From: Streptomyces sp. CB01580
GTDB taxonomy: Bacteria; Actinomycetota; Actinomycetes; Streptomycetales; Streptomycetaceae
Direction: 5' to 3'
Length of the DNA: 62,067 nucleotides
NCBI RefSeq assembly: GCF_001905795.1
Contig: NZ_LIXJ01000036.1
Coordinates: forward strand, 1 to 62,067
This document shows, piece by piece, positions 1-8,446 of this stretch. The notes beneath the pieces were generated by a model that did no database searches, was not told the origin of the DNA, and worked only from the letters and a program-made list of their open reading frames with translations. The position numbers were made by a program, and so were the translations under genes. Positions within the stretch are counted from its first letter, which is position 1; each line of letters starts with the position of its first letter.

Positions 1-68
1 CCGCGGACCTCGGCGACCATGCGCACCGCACGTCGGCGCAGCTCAAGCGGGTAACGGGAAGCTCGTCA
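1..68 (-). mobile_element. IS3-family OrfA, N-terminal end, cut by window edge
   Basis: Read on the minus strand, this end encodes RYPLELRRRAVRMVAEVR. That is the conserved N-terminal helix-turn-helix segment of IS3-family OrfA transposase subunits. The gene runs off the left edge. The likely start lies at about 66-75 but is out of frame by one base with the homologous segment (TTCC where TCC would keep frame), so the copy may already be damaged. It lies just beyond the 3' end of the multicopper oxidase gene. Family assignment is by motif recall only. Confidence 0.6.
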
Positions 69-96
69 ATAACAACTCGAACTGACACAAGCCGGA

Positions 97-1719
97 TCAC
101 GAGACACTAGTGCCGAGCAGAGCCATACTCTTTCCCCTCTGCGCACAACAGTTCTTCTCCGGGTGCACAGCAAGGCCGCGAGCTCTGTCCGGGACGCGGG
201 TCGGCGTCGGCGTCGGCGTCGGAAGGAGCTCGGTGGCTTCCCGGCCCGGCGCCCGAGGCTTCGCCGGCCGGTCGGCGGTCAGCTGCCGGACATCTGTCGG
301 GGGCGGGAGGATGTCGAGGACCGCCATCATGCCCATGTCCTCGTGGTTGAGGATGTGGCAGTGCAGAACGGTCCTGCCTATGAAGTGCGTGAAGTGGACG
401 CGGATGACGATGGAGCCGCGCCTGGGGATGTTCACCGTGTCGTACACGCTGTGGGAGGGGTCCTGCAGGTGGAAGCTGTGGTCCTCGTCGCTGTCGTTGC
501 GAATGGTCCACTCCTCGACGGTGCCGAGAGTCGAGGTGAAGTCGGTCCGGTTCGCATCGAACGTCCGGCCGTTGATGTAAAAGACCGTGCCCGCCGCGTT
601 CTCCGTGTAGACCATCGTCTTGCCTGCGGAGATCGTCGCGCGACTCAGGTCCTCCTGTGGGGCGAAACGGCTCGGGATCGTCGCCCGGCGCATGGGTGTT
701 CCGCCGGTGATGAGGGTCGCGAGGTCGGCCCGGGGGAATTGGTTGCCTGCCGGGCCGGTGTTGTACGGAAGCGTTTCCAGGCGGGCGGTGCCGGGAGCGC
801 CGCCCTGGACCAGGACATCGAAGCGTGCGGCGGCGGGGATGAGCCGCGTGTCCTCGGCGTGGATCCTGCGGACCGGAACGCCGTCCTGGGCGATCACGTG
901 GAAGCGGGTGCCTGGCAAGTGGAGCTTGTAGTAGATGTTGGCGCCGATGTTGGCCAGACGCCACAGCTGGGTCTCGCCCGGCCGGATGCGGATCACGGGG
1001 TTGTGCTGGCCGTCGACGGTGCGGTTGGTGGGGGCACCGATGCTCAGGGGATGGGTCTTGATCGCGTCGCCCTCGACCTGGAAGTCCTTGAGCGCGATGG
1101 TGTGCTCGGTGACGTGGCGCAATGACGGGGGCAGGTGTCGGTTCAGGCCGTCGACGACGATGATGCCCGATTCGCCGCCGTCGACCTGGGCGGCGGAGAG
1201 CATGTCGGCGTGTGAGTGGTACCAGTAGGTGCCGGTGGGGTGGTCACGCGGGAGCTGGTAGGCGTAGTGGTAGGACTGCCCGTACTTGATGGAGATGAAG
1301 ATGTCGTCGGCGGGGGCGCGGGGCGAGACCACGAGTCCGTGCGTGTGCAGGTTGGTGTACTTGTCGGTCTTGTTGGTCATGGTGAGGTCGATGCGGTCGC
1401 CCGGTCGCACGCGCAGCGTGGGCGGCATGTAGGCGCCGTTGTAGGTCGTCGCGTACAATTGCCGGTCGCCGACCTGGACCTTGCGCCGCTCCACGACGAT
1501 GGTCGCCCGGAGCACGCCGCTGCGGCTGACGAGCTCCGGCGGATCCCGGAGCAGGGGGCCGACGCCCTCCGGGGAGGGGTCGCCCTTCGCCGCGAGACCG
1601 TACGCGGCACGTGAGTGCTCTCTCGGCGTGTGCCCCACGTCGGCGGACAGTCCGGCCACCGTCAGCGCCAGGCCGAGCACCGACGAGGTCAGGGGGAAAC
1701 GGATGTTGGTCCGAGTCAC
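97..1719 (-). CDS. Secreted multicopper oxidase
   Basis: Copper oxidase (540 aa) expected to oxidise phenols, metal ions or similar substrates with reduction of O2 to water outside the cell. All four copper-binding blocks are visible: HTHG (125-128), YHSH (167-170), HSFH (414-417) and HCHILNHEDMGMM (453-465). The T1/T2/T3 sites therefore look complete. The N-terminus (RFPLTSSVLGLALTVAG) looks like a signal peptide, although only one or two positive charges precede it. The GTG start at 1719 has a GGGAG ribosome-binding site 5 nt upstream. The C-terminus carries a low-complexity Thr-Pro tail encoded by a short GACGCC-type tandem repeat near 185-215, followed by a Cys-containing end that looks non-homologous. 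The gene stands alone. Laccase-like, bilirubin-oxidase-like or CueO-like use cannot be separated by sequence reading. Confidence 0.92.
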   Translation of the reverse strand: MTRTNIRFPLTSSVLGLALTVAGLSADVGHTPREHSRAAYGLAAKGDPSPEGVGPLLRDPPELVSRSGVLRATIVVERRKVQVGDRQLYATTYNGAYMPPTLRVRPGDRIDLTMTNKTDKYTNLHTHGLVVSPRAPADDIFISIKYGQSYHYAYQLPRDHPTGTYWYHSHADMLSAAQVDGGESGIIVVDGLNRHLPPSLRHVTEHTIALKDFQVEGDAIKTHPLSIGAPTNRTVDGQHNPVIRIRPGETQLWRLANIGANIYYKLHLPGTRFHVIAQDGVPVRRIHAEDTRLIPAAARFDVLVQGGAPGTARLETLPYNTGPAGNQFPRADLATLITGGTPMRRATIPSRFAPQEDLSRATISAGKTMVYTENAAGTVFYINGRTFDANRTDFTSTLGTVEEWTIRNDSDEDHSFHLQDPSHSVYDTVNIPRRGSIVIRVHFTHFIGRTVLHCHILNHEDMGMMAVLDILPPPTDVRQLTADRPAKPRAPGREATELLPTPTPTPTRVPDRARGLAVHPEKNCCAQRGKSMALLGTSVS

Positions 1720-2387
1720 GTCGCTCCCAGGGAATCCGTGCGACCGTGCGGGGTGACTGCCCGGCCGAGATCAGTGTCGGAGTACGGACAGTCCGCGGAA
1801 TCCGAATCGTACGAGTGACGGATGGGCCGACAAGGCGGGCGGGCCGCATCCGGACGGTGCCGCCCTCCACTCGAACGCCCCGCAGCAGCCCCCACCCTGA
1901 ACAGGGCTCCAGTCCTCCGGGAAAGCAGGGGACGGCCACGACGGTTTCGTCCTCGGCTCTCTCCCCCGCCTTCCGTGTCCGGGTTCGGGACGGCGCCCCG
2001 GCATCGCCAGGTCCAGGGCTGGAACGCCAGTCTTTTCAGTCGGCGAAGGGCTGTCACCTCCAGGCGCGCGGAAGGGTGAATCGTGGCGCTGGTCGTTCGA
2101 GCCGGCTTCAGGTCGTGCGCTGCGGGCCTCCCGGCGCACCGGGCGTCGGCCGCGTTACGGACGGCCCGCGGCCGAGACGGGGATGGTGACGCGCCGCCTC
2201 CCGTGCTCTCCGTGGCGCACGTCCTGCTGGAATCCCGGCCTCGCACTCCCCCTGAAGCCGGGATGTCCGCCCTAGCGGGCCAGTCGTAGTGGCGACGTGA
2301 GGAGACCTACGTACGCTTGGTCGCGGAGGAGGACAGACTTCCTGCTCCGAGGGGGCTACTGCGCAGTGCTTTCACAAGGAGACCGAC
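1720..2387. other. Intergenic region, no gene recognised
   Basis: This 670-bp gap separates the divergent multicopper oxidase and dps genes. Several open frames cross it on both strands, but none resembles a known family and their codon-position GC is not gene-like. It must contain the promoters of both flanking genes. A ribosome-binding site AAGGAG for dps is near its right end. Confidence 0.5.
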
Positions 2388-2888
2388 GTGCCAGTTCCCC
2401 CCGAGGGTTCCCGACGTCCGGAGACCGACGCCACTGGATTCACGGCCTCGCCGCAGTTGACCAGATCGTTGCAGCAGATCGTGGTGGATCTCGTCGAGCT
2501 GCACCTCCAAGGCAAGCAGGCCCACTGGAACGTGGTCGGTCACAACTTCCGGGACCTGCACCTGCAACTCGATCAAATCGTTGACGATGCACGCGAGTCG
2601 GCCGACGTCATCGCCGAACGCATGCGCGCTCTCGCGGCCTGGCCGGACGGCCGCTCCGACACGGTGGCGGCGAGCACCACACTTCCCGGGTTCCCGGAGG
2701 GGGAACTGAGTGTGAGCGCCGTCGTCGATCTCGTCACCACGCGCCTGCGCGCCGCCGTCGATACGGTGCGCACCCATCACGATCAGGTCGACAGCGAGGA
2801 CCCCTCGACCGCCGACCTGCTGCACACGATCATCGACTCCCTCGAGAAGCACGCCTGGATGGTCAGCGCGGAGAACCGGACCCCCTGA
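2388..2888 (+). CDS. dps: Dps family DNA-binding mini-ferritin
   Basis: Dps-type ferroxidase (166 aa), forming dodecamers that oxidise Fe(II) with peroxide, store iron and protect DNA under stress. The inter-subunit ferroxidase ligands are in place: H46 (KQAHW), H58, D62, D73 and E77 in the block DLHLQLDQIVDDARESAD. This spacing matches the H31/H43/D47/D58/E62 set of characterised members. The GTG start follows AAGGAG at 7 nt spacing. The N-terminal tail is short and has only a few basic residues, so DNA binding through the tail is uncertain. It is followed after 90 bp by a ring-cleavage dioxygenase on the same strand, but a shared transcript is not evident. Confidence 0.93.
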   Translation: MPVPPEGSRRPETDATGFTASPQLTRSLQQIVVDLVELHLQGKQAHWNVVGHNFRDLHLQLDQIVDDARESADVIAERMRALAAWPDGRSDTVAASTTLPGFPEGELSVSAVVDLVTTRLRAAVDTVRTHHDQVDSEDPSTADLLHTIIDSLEKHAWMVSAENRTP

Positions 2889-2978
2889 CACCGTTCACCG
2901 CATCGCCCCCGGAGACGGAGGCGAGCTACCGGGAGAAATACGATACCCATCGATCCGACGGCAACCTCGATCACCGAG

Positions 2979-3821
2979 GTGGTGCAGAAGACCTTCGAAG
3001 GCGCGGAGGACGAACGCGTCAAGGAGTTGTTCATCCGCCTGGTGCAGCACCTGCACGACTTCACGAGGGAAGTGCGGCTGACCGGTGAGGAGTGGTTCAA
3101 GGCGGTGGACTTCCTCGAGCGTGTGGGCAAGACCTGCACTCCCACTCGCCAGGAATACGTCCTCCTGTCCGACATCCTGGGCGTGAGTGTCCTGGTGGAC
3201 CTGATCCACCGTCCGGATGGTGGATCGGTGACGGATTCGACGCTGCTGGGCCCCTTCTACGTGGAAGGCCGGCCGAAGGCGGAGAACGGATCGGACATCT
3301 CCGGTGAGGTCACAGGGACTCCGATGTTCTTCAACGGCCGGGTGCTCGACTCGGACGGCACCCCCGTGGCCGGTGCCAGGGTGGACACCTGGCACAGCGA
3401 CGGGGAGGGCTCCTACGACGTGCAGATGCAGGACAGGCTGCAAGGTGAGCCGGCCATGCGTGCCCTGCTCACCACCGACCACGACGGCCGGTTCTGGTTC
3501 CGGTCCGTGTCCCCGCGGTATTACCCGGTCCCGGACGACGGGCCGTGCGGGGAGATCCTGCGCGCCGCGAACCGGTCGCCGATGCGCCCGGAACACTTGC
3601 ACTTCTGGCTGCATGCCGAGGGCTTCGAGCCTCTGATCAGCATGCTGGTCCGCGGTGACGACCCCTATGTGGAGCGGGACGCGGTCTTCGGGGTCAGGCG
3701 GTCGCTGGTGGTGGACTTCGTCCGGCACCCAGCGGGGGAAACCGCTCCGGACGGCACCCGTGTGGACGAGCCGTTCCAGACGGTGGAGCGGACATTCGTG
3801 CTGGCTCGCAAGGAGCGGTGA
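2979..3821 (+). CDS. Intradiol ring-cleavage dioxygenase (catechol/hydroxyquinol 1,2-dioxygenase type)
   Basis: Non-heme Fe(III) dioxygenase (280 aa from the GTG used here) that cleaves a catechol or hydroxyquinol between its two hydroxyls. An N-terminal helical dimerisation domain (about 1-80) is followed by the beta-sandwich. Candidate Fe ligands are Y146 (GEGSYDV), Y182 (RYYPVPDDGP), H206 and H208 (RPEHLHFWL). GPFYVEG at 91-97 is typical of the hydroxyquinol/chlorocatechol branch. The start is doubtful. The homologous N-terminus seems to begin about 12 codons upstream (IDPTATSIT), where a GGGAG ribosome-binding site at 2931-2935 precedes ACG/ATA codons and no ATG or GTG, so a start-codon mutation or sequencing error is possible. 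Its exact substrate cannot be read from sequence. Confidence 0.88.
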   Translation: MVQKTFEGAEDERVKELFIRLVQHLHDFTREVRLTGEEWFKAVDFLERVGKTCTPTRQEYVLLSDILGVSVLVDLIHRPDGGSVTDSTLLGPFYVEGRPKAENGSDISGEVTGTPMFFNGRVLDSDGTPVAGARVDTWHSDGEGSYDVQMQDRLQGEPAMRALLTTDHDGRFWFRSVSPRYYPVPDDGPCGEILRAANRSPMRPEHLHFWLHAEGFEPLISMLVRGDDPYVERDAVFGVRRSLVVDFVRHPAGETAPDGTRVDEPFQTVERTFVLARKER

Positions 3822-4245
3822 AGGTGCCCCGCGTCCCGCCTGGTCCCGTCGAGTCGGTCGGCCCCGCCGCCCATGACGGTCACCACGCGGAGTCAGCGCC
3901 CGGCAAGCGCGCATCCGTCAAGACCCTCGTCGTCGACTCTCAGGTGCCCCTGGACCTGGTGGCCCTCGGCGGTGTGGCCGGACGGCCCGCCCGGAGCACC
4001 GGGCCGAGTTCCCACCTGTTCGCCACCGACGACCGCGTAGTCCCTCTCCCGGGCCGTGTCCCGCACGCGCGCGAGCGCTGTTCCCGGGGCGCGCCCGCGC
4101 ATTGCCCGCCCGGCGCGCCGATGTCCCGGACGGTGAATTCCTTCGCGGGTGCTCGGACTCCCACGCAGGTGCAGGCGTCACGCAACGCATCTGCCGGGAA
4201 CTCGGTCACTCCCCCGCACGCGGGACGAGGCACAGAGGTGCGGTC
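3822..4245. other. Intergenic region, no gene recognised
   Basis: A 424-bp gap between the dioxygenase and the molybdenum hydroxylase operon. Open frames exist on both strands but none matches a family I recognise. It should carry the promoter of the downstream three-gene operon. Confidence 0.4.
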
Positions 4246-6558
4246 GTGAAGCAATGGACCAGGCGCGAGGACGAGCGGCTGCTCACCGGGCGGGGCCGTT
4301 ATGTCGCCGACATCGAGGTACCGGGGTGTCTGGACGCTGTGTTCGTGCGCAGCGACGTGGGCCATGGCACGGTGCGGGACGTGGATTGCCGCGCCGCTCG
4401 TGAGATGCCGGGGGTGGTGGGAGCCTGGTCGGCCGCGGACCTGTCGGCGTTGCCCTCGTGCGGGCCGACCGCAGCCCACCTCCGGGATCTGCCTCCGGTT
4501 CCGTACACGCTGCTGGCCGGGCTGTCCACGGCAAAGGCCGTGGCCGGGCGGGAGTGGCCGCCCCTGGTGAAAGAGCGGGTCCGGTATGCCGGCGAGGCCG
4601 TGGCGGTGGTCCTGGGAGAGGACCGCTACCGGGCGGAGGACGGGGCTGCGGCGGTGTCGGTCCGGATCGATCGGCTGCCCACAGTGGCGACGCCGTCCGC
4701 CGCGGCGGACGACTCGGTCCGGCTGTTCGACGGCCTGAGCAACATCGTCTTCCTCGGCGAGGCCGGGAAACCGATCGAGGAGTCGGTGTGGCGGGAGGCC
4801 GCCGTGGTGGTGGAGGGCCGCTATCGTCAGCAGCTGCTGATGCCCACGCCGATGGAGTGCCGGACGATCCTCGCCGTGCCCGACGGGGACGGGCTGACCG
4901 TGTGGTCGGGGCATCAGATGCCGCATCGGCTGCGGCGCGAGCTGGCCGAGCTGCTCCGGTGGCCGGTCGGCCGGGTGCGTGTGGTGGTTCCGGACACCGG
5001 CGGGGCGTTCGGGTCGAAGAGCGCGACGTTCCCGGAGTTCGTCGTGGTCGTCTTCCTGGCGGTGAAGCTGGGCCGGCCCGTGCGGTGGACCGAGGACCGG
5101 ATGGAGTCCATGCAGGCCGCGACCCGGGGGCGGGGGCAGGACCAACGGGTCCGGCTCGCCGCCGACGCCGATGGGCGCCTGCTCGGATACGAGTTGACGA
5201 TCGACGCCGACGTGGGCGCCTACCCGCACCTCGGGGCGGGGTTGCCGATGCAGACCGCCTGGATGGCGACGGGCCCGTACCTCACTCCGAAGGTGCACGC
5301 GACCGTCCGCTCGGTGCTGACCAACACGATGGTGACGTATCCCTACCGCGGTGCCGGGCGGCCGGAGGCGACGATCGCACTGGAGCGGGCGATGGACGTG
5401 ATGGCCCGTCGACTGGGAATCGATCCGGCGGAACTGCGGCGACGCAACTTCGTCCCGCCCGAGAGCTTCCCCTACGAGACGCCCACCGGCCGGTGCTACG
5501 ACAGCGGGAACTACGCCGCCGCGCTCGACCTGGCGCTCGAGACCCTGGACTACGGCGCGTGGCGGGTCGAGCAGGCCCGGCGCCGGGCCGACCCGCACGC
5601 CCTGCCGCTGGGTATCGGCCTGTCCTGCTACGTGGAACGCTCCGGCGGAGAGGCGGGAGGGCTGCACGAGTTCGGCAGCATCGAGGCCGGGGCCGACGGC
5701 ATGGTCACGGCCCTGTGCGGCGCGGCCTCCAGCGGTCAGGGGCACGAGACTGTCTTCCCGGCGCTGGTCGCCGATGTCCTGGGAGTGGACGAGGACCGGG
5801 TCCGGCTGATTGAGGGTGATACCGGCCGGCAGCCGGAGGGCGTGGGTTCCTTCGCCAGCCGTACCGCCCAGGTGGTCGGCGCGATGCTGCGGCACACCGC
5901 TCAGCTGCTCATCGAGGAGGCCCGGGTCCGGGCCGCTCGGCTGTGGAATGCGCCGGTCGGCGAGGTGACGTGGTCGGGTGGCGCCGTGCACCTCACCACG
6001 GACGCTTCGACGTCCTTGGACCTGGCCGAGCTGGTACGGGCCACCGGTCCACTGCGAGTGGGCGACCGGTTCGAGGCTGGGATGGCCTTTCCGTTCGGCG
6101 CCCACGCGGTGGTGGCCGAGGTCGATCCGGAGCTGGGCACCGTACGTCTGTTGCGGATGGTGGCCGTGGATGACTGCGGAGTGGTGCTCAACCCGACGAT
6201 CGTGCGCGGGCAGGCCCTGGGATCGGCGGTACAGGGCATCGGCCAGGCACTGTACGAAGGAATCCCTTACGACGGCGAGGGTGTGCCGGTGCTGGCCTCG
6301 GGGCTGCTGGACTACCTGCTGCCGACGTTCACCGAAGTCCCGCCCATCGAGGTCAAGGACACCTGCACGCCGAGCCCGAGTACCCCGCTGGGCGCGAAGG
6401 GCGCGGGCGAGTCGGGGTGCATCGGTACTCCGGCCGCGATCGTCAACGCCGTGGCCGACGCCCTGCGAATCGCCGACCCCGACCTGCTGCAGATGCCGCT
6501 CACCCCGGATGTGGTCTGGCGGGCGGCCCGCGCCCCGAAACCGGAGGAGGTCCGATGA
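4246..6558 (+). CDS. Molybdenum hydroxylase large (molybdopterin-cytosine dinucleotide) subunit, CoxL-like form II
   Basis: Catalytic subunit (770 aa) of a xanthine-oxidase-family enzyme that hydroxylates aldehydes or heteroaromatics at a Mo centre. The GTG at 4246 is chosen because the family N-terminus (REDERLLTGRGRYVADIE) starts right after it; an in-frame extension to 4102 lacks homology. The active-site loop is PYRGAGR (about residues 365-371), the signature of form II enzymes, not the AYXCSFR loop of true CO dehydrogenase. The catalytic glutamate is in GAKGAGESGC (about 722). It is first of three overlapping genes, large-medium-small; the next starts inside its stop (ATGA). No XdhC/CoxF-type maturation gene is nearby, so cofactor insertion must rely on genes elsewhere. 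Substrate unknown; CO oxidation is unlikely. Confidence 0.9.
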   Translation: MKQWTRREDERLLTGRGRYVADIEVPGCLDAVFVRSDVGHGTVRDVDCRAAREMPGVVGAWSAADLSALPSCGPTAAHLRDLPPVPYTLLAGLSTAKAVAGREWPPLVKERVRYAGEAVAVVLGEDRYRAEDGAAAVSVRIDRLPTVATPSAAADDSVRLFDGLSNIVFLGEAGKPIEESVWREAAVVVEGRYRQQLLMPTPMECRTILAVPDGDGLTVWSGHQMPHRLRRELAELLRWPVGRVRVVVPDTGGAFGSKSATFPEFVVVVFLAVKLGRPVRWTEDRMESMQAATRGRGQDQRVRLAADADGRLLGYELTIDADVGAYPHLGAGLPMQTAWMATGPYLTPKVHATVRSVLTNTMVTYPYRGAGRPEATIALERAMDVMARRLGIDPAELRRRNFVPPESFPYETPTGRCYDSGNYAAALDLALETLDYGAWRVEQARRRADPHALPLGIGLSCYVERSGGEAGGLHEFGSIEAGADGMVTALCGAASSGQGHETVFPALVADVLGVDEDRVRLIEGDTGRQPEGVGSFASRTAQVVGAMLRHTAQLLIEEARVRAARLWNAPVGEVTWSGGAVHLTTDASTSLDLAELVRATGPLRVGDRFEAGMAFPFGAHAVVAEVDPELGTVRLLRMVAVDDCGVVLNPTIVRGQALGSAVQGIGQALYEGIPYDGEGVPVLASGLLDYLLPTFTEVPPIEVKDTCTPSPSTPLGAKGAGESGCIGTPAAIVNAVADALRIADPDLLQMPLTPDVVWRAARAPKPEEVR

Positions 6559-7487
6559 AACCAGCCGCCTTCGACTACATCGTTCCGCGCACGGTGCCCG
6601 AGGCCGTCGAGGCGCTCGGCTCCGCCGACGGGAGGGCCCAGATCCTCGCCGGCGGGCAGAGCCTGATTCTCGACATGCGCCTGCAACGACTCCGCCCCGA
6701 GCTGGTGGTCGACATCAACCGCATCGCCGGGCTCGACCGGATGAGCACGGACGGCAGCACGCTGCGGGTGGGCGCCCTGGTACGGCACGACGCCTTCGTA
6801 TCGGCGCGTTCCGTGCCGGGGCCGCTCGGCGCGCTGTTCGCCCGGGCCGCGCCCCACATCGCCCACCCGCCCATCCGCTCCCGCGGCACGATGGTGGGCA
6901 GCTTCGCCTGGGCGCACCCCGCCTCGGAGTGGTGCGCCATCGGCGCCGCCCTGGACGCCGACGTCGAGTTGCGCGGCCCGGAGGGCAGGCGCGCTGTCCC
7001 GGCCCGGGACTACTTCCACGGCAGGCATCTGACCGCGCGCCGACCGGACGAAATGCTCACCGGAGTGCGGTTCCCGCTCCTCGGCGACAGCACCGGAGTC
7101 GGCTTCATCGAGCACCGGCGCACACACTTCTGCTTCGCCCAGGTGGCCGTCGCCGCCGCACTGACCGTGCGTGACGGGGTGATCAGCGAAGCGCGCATCG
7201 GCCTGGTCAACTGCGCCGACCGGCCGGTGCGCGCCCACGCGGCCGAGCAGGTGCTGATCGGTGCCGGGGCATGGGCGTCGGTGGACCGGCGACCGTTGGC
7301 CGACGGACACCCGTTCGCCCGGGCGGGCCGGATCGCTGCGGAGCAGGACGCCGCGCCCCGGCCGGAACCGTACGCCGATGTCGAGTACAAGCGGCACACC
7401 GTAGCGGTCCTGGTCACCAGGACGCTGTGCCAGGCGGTGCGGGATCGACGATCACGCCTCGCCGGACCGGAAGGGGAACCTGTATGA
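6555..7487 (+). CDS. Molybdenum hydroxylase medium (FAD-binding) subunit
   Basis: Electron-transfer subunit (310 aa) of the CoxM/CutM type. It accepts electrons through the 2Fe-2S subunit and passes them to its acceptor via FAD. FAD contacts are seen as AGGQSL near residues 30-35 and RGTMVGSFAWA near 112-122. The latter replaces the usual TIGG with TMVG. Residues near 195 (HRRTHFCFAQ) fit the usual C-terminal CO-dehydrogenase flavoprotein domain. The ATG at 6555 overlaps the large-subunit stop and follows GGAGGAGG, a strong ribosome-binding site. The stop overlaps the start of the small subunit, so the three are translationally coupled. Confidence 0.9.
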   Translation: MKPAAFDYIVPRTVPEAVEALGSADGRAQILAGGQSLILDMRLQRLRPELVVDINRIAGLDRMSTDGSTLRVGALVRHDAFVSARSVPGPLGALFARAAPHIAHPPIRSRGTMVGSFAWAHPASEWCAIGAALDADVELRGPEGRRAVPARDYFHGRHLTARRPDEMLTGVRFPLLGDSTGVGFIEHRRTHFCFAQVAVAAALTVRDGVISEARIGLVNCADRPVRAHAAEQVLIGAGAWASVDRRPLADGHPFARAGRIAAEQDAAPRPEPYADVEYKRHTVAVLVTRTLCQAVRDRRSRLAGPEGEPV

Positions 7488-7969
7488 GGATCAGCCTCAC
7501 CGTGAACGGCGAGGAGCGCCGGCTGGACGTGGAGCCCCGCCGCGTCCTTGCCGACGCGCTGCGGGAGGATTGCCGGCTGACCGGCACTCATCTGGGCTGT
7601 GAACACGGCGTGTGCGGGGCGTGCACCGTACTGGTGGACGGCGAGGCGGTCCGATCCTGCCTCGTGTTCGCCGTGCAGTGCCACGGCAGCTCGGTGCAGA
7701 CCGTGGAAGGCCTCGCAGGGCCCGGCGGTGAGCCCCATCCCCTCCAGCGCGCGTTCTCCGCGGAACACGCCCTGCAGTGCGGCTTCTGCACCCCGGGATT
7801 CCTCATGCTGGCCGCCGGCGCCTTGGCGGCCGACCCCGGCGTCGCCGATGCCCCGGAGCGCGTCGACGCCCTGGTCGGCTCCAACCTCTGCCGGTGCACC
7901 GGCTACGAGCCCATCCGCCGTGCAATCCTGCGGGCCGCTCGCGAGCAGGCGGGGGCGAAGAGCGAGTGA
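7484..7969 (+). CDS. Molybdenum hydroxylase small (2x[2Fe-2S]) subunit
   Basis: Iron-sulfur subunit (161 aa) of the CoxS type. The plant-ferredoxin-like cluster is bound by C39, C44, C47 and C59 (CEHGVCGAC). The alpha-helical cluster is bound by C99, C102, C136 and C138 (CGFCTPG and NLCRCTGYEP). The length matches the family. The start ATG overlaps the preceding stop as ATGA. It is the last gene of the operon; a strong hairpin lies about 80 bp downstream. Confidence 0.93.
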   Translation: MRISLTVNGEERRLDVEPRRVLADALREDCRLTGTHLGCEHGVCGACTVLVDGEAVRSCLVFAVQCHGSSVQTVEGLAGPGGEPHPLQRAFSAEHALQCGFCTPGFLMLAAGALAADPGVADAPERVDALVGSNLCRCTGYEPIRRAILRAAREQAGAKSE

Positions 7970-8047
7970 CACCCTGGGCCGCCCGGAGCGCGGCGACCGC
8001 TGATGTCCGCCCCGCGCGGTCCCGTGCGGCCTGGTCCTGCCCCCATA

Positions 8048-8088
8048 TGTCTTTTTCGCGGTCCTGCAAGAGAGCCGCGAAAAAGACA
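8048..8088. terminator. Perfect 14-bp hairpin after the molybdenum hydroxylase operon
   Basis: TGTCTTTTTCGCGG (8048-8061) and its exact complement (8075-8088) flank a 13-nt loop. It stands 79 bp past the small-subunit stop and about 360 bp beyond the 3' end of the AraC gene on the other strand, so it may serve as a bidirectional terminator. The T/A-rich part of the stem gives a partial U-tract on both strands. The rest of 7970-8446 holds no gene that I recognise. Confidence 0.75.
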
Positions 8089-8446
8089 ACGGGGCCGGCC
8101 CGGCAGACGCCCGGCTCCCGCCACGGGCCGCCGCCGGGCCGGAACCAGATGCCGTTGTCCGGGTCTCGCGCGACGTCGAGTGCGGCCGTTGACCGTCGAT
8201 ACACTTACTCCGCCGTCCGCACAGTGCAGCGGCAAGAACCCCTCGCAGGAGGCCGTCAAGGTGCCCACAAGGCCGGTCGGCGGAGGTGGTGGTGCAGTTC
8301 CCGGGTGCCCGCATCGGCGAGACCCACACCGCCTGCTGATCGACATCCGATGACGAACCGTCACGGCCAACTACCCCTGGTGGGCCACAGGACGCAGCGC
8401 CAGTGCCATCGGTCGACGCCCGCCATGAGACCTCCTCGCAGGCCGG

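Noticed and set aside
105..120. Possible third MITE end (CTAGTGCC at the multicopper oxidase 3' end)
   Set aside because: Only 8 bases match the MITE terminus, no inverted partner is within reach, and the match is too short to support.
185..215. GGCGTC hexamer repeat
   Set aside because: It encodes the Thr-Pro tail of the multicopper oxidase; short codon-repeat slippage of no special note.
3940..6105. 721-codon open frame antisense to the molybdenum hydroxylase large subunit
   Set aside because: Mirror-image frame caused by high GC: no ribosome-binding site, no family similarity, His/Pro/Arg-rich composition typical of shadows.
4246..6558. True aerobic CO dehydrogenase
   Set aside because: The active-site loop is PYRGAGR, not AYXCSFR, and no CoxD/E/F maturation genes are present.
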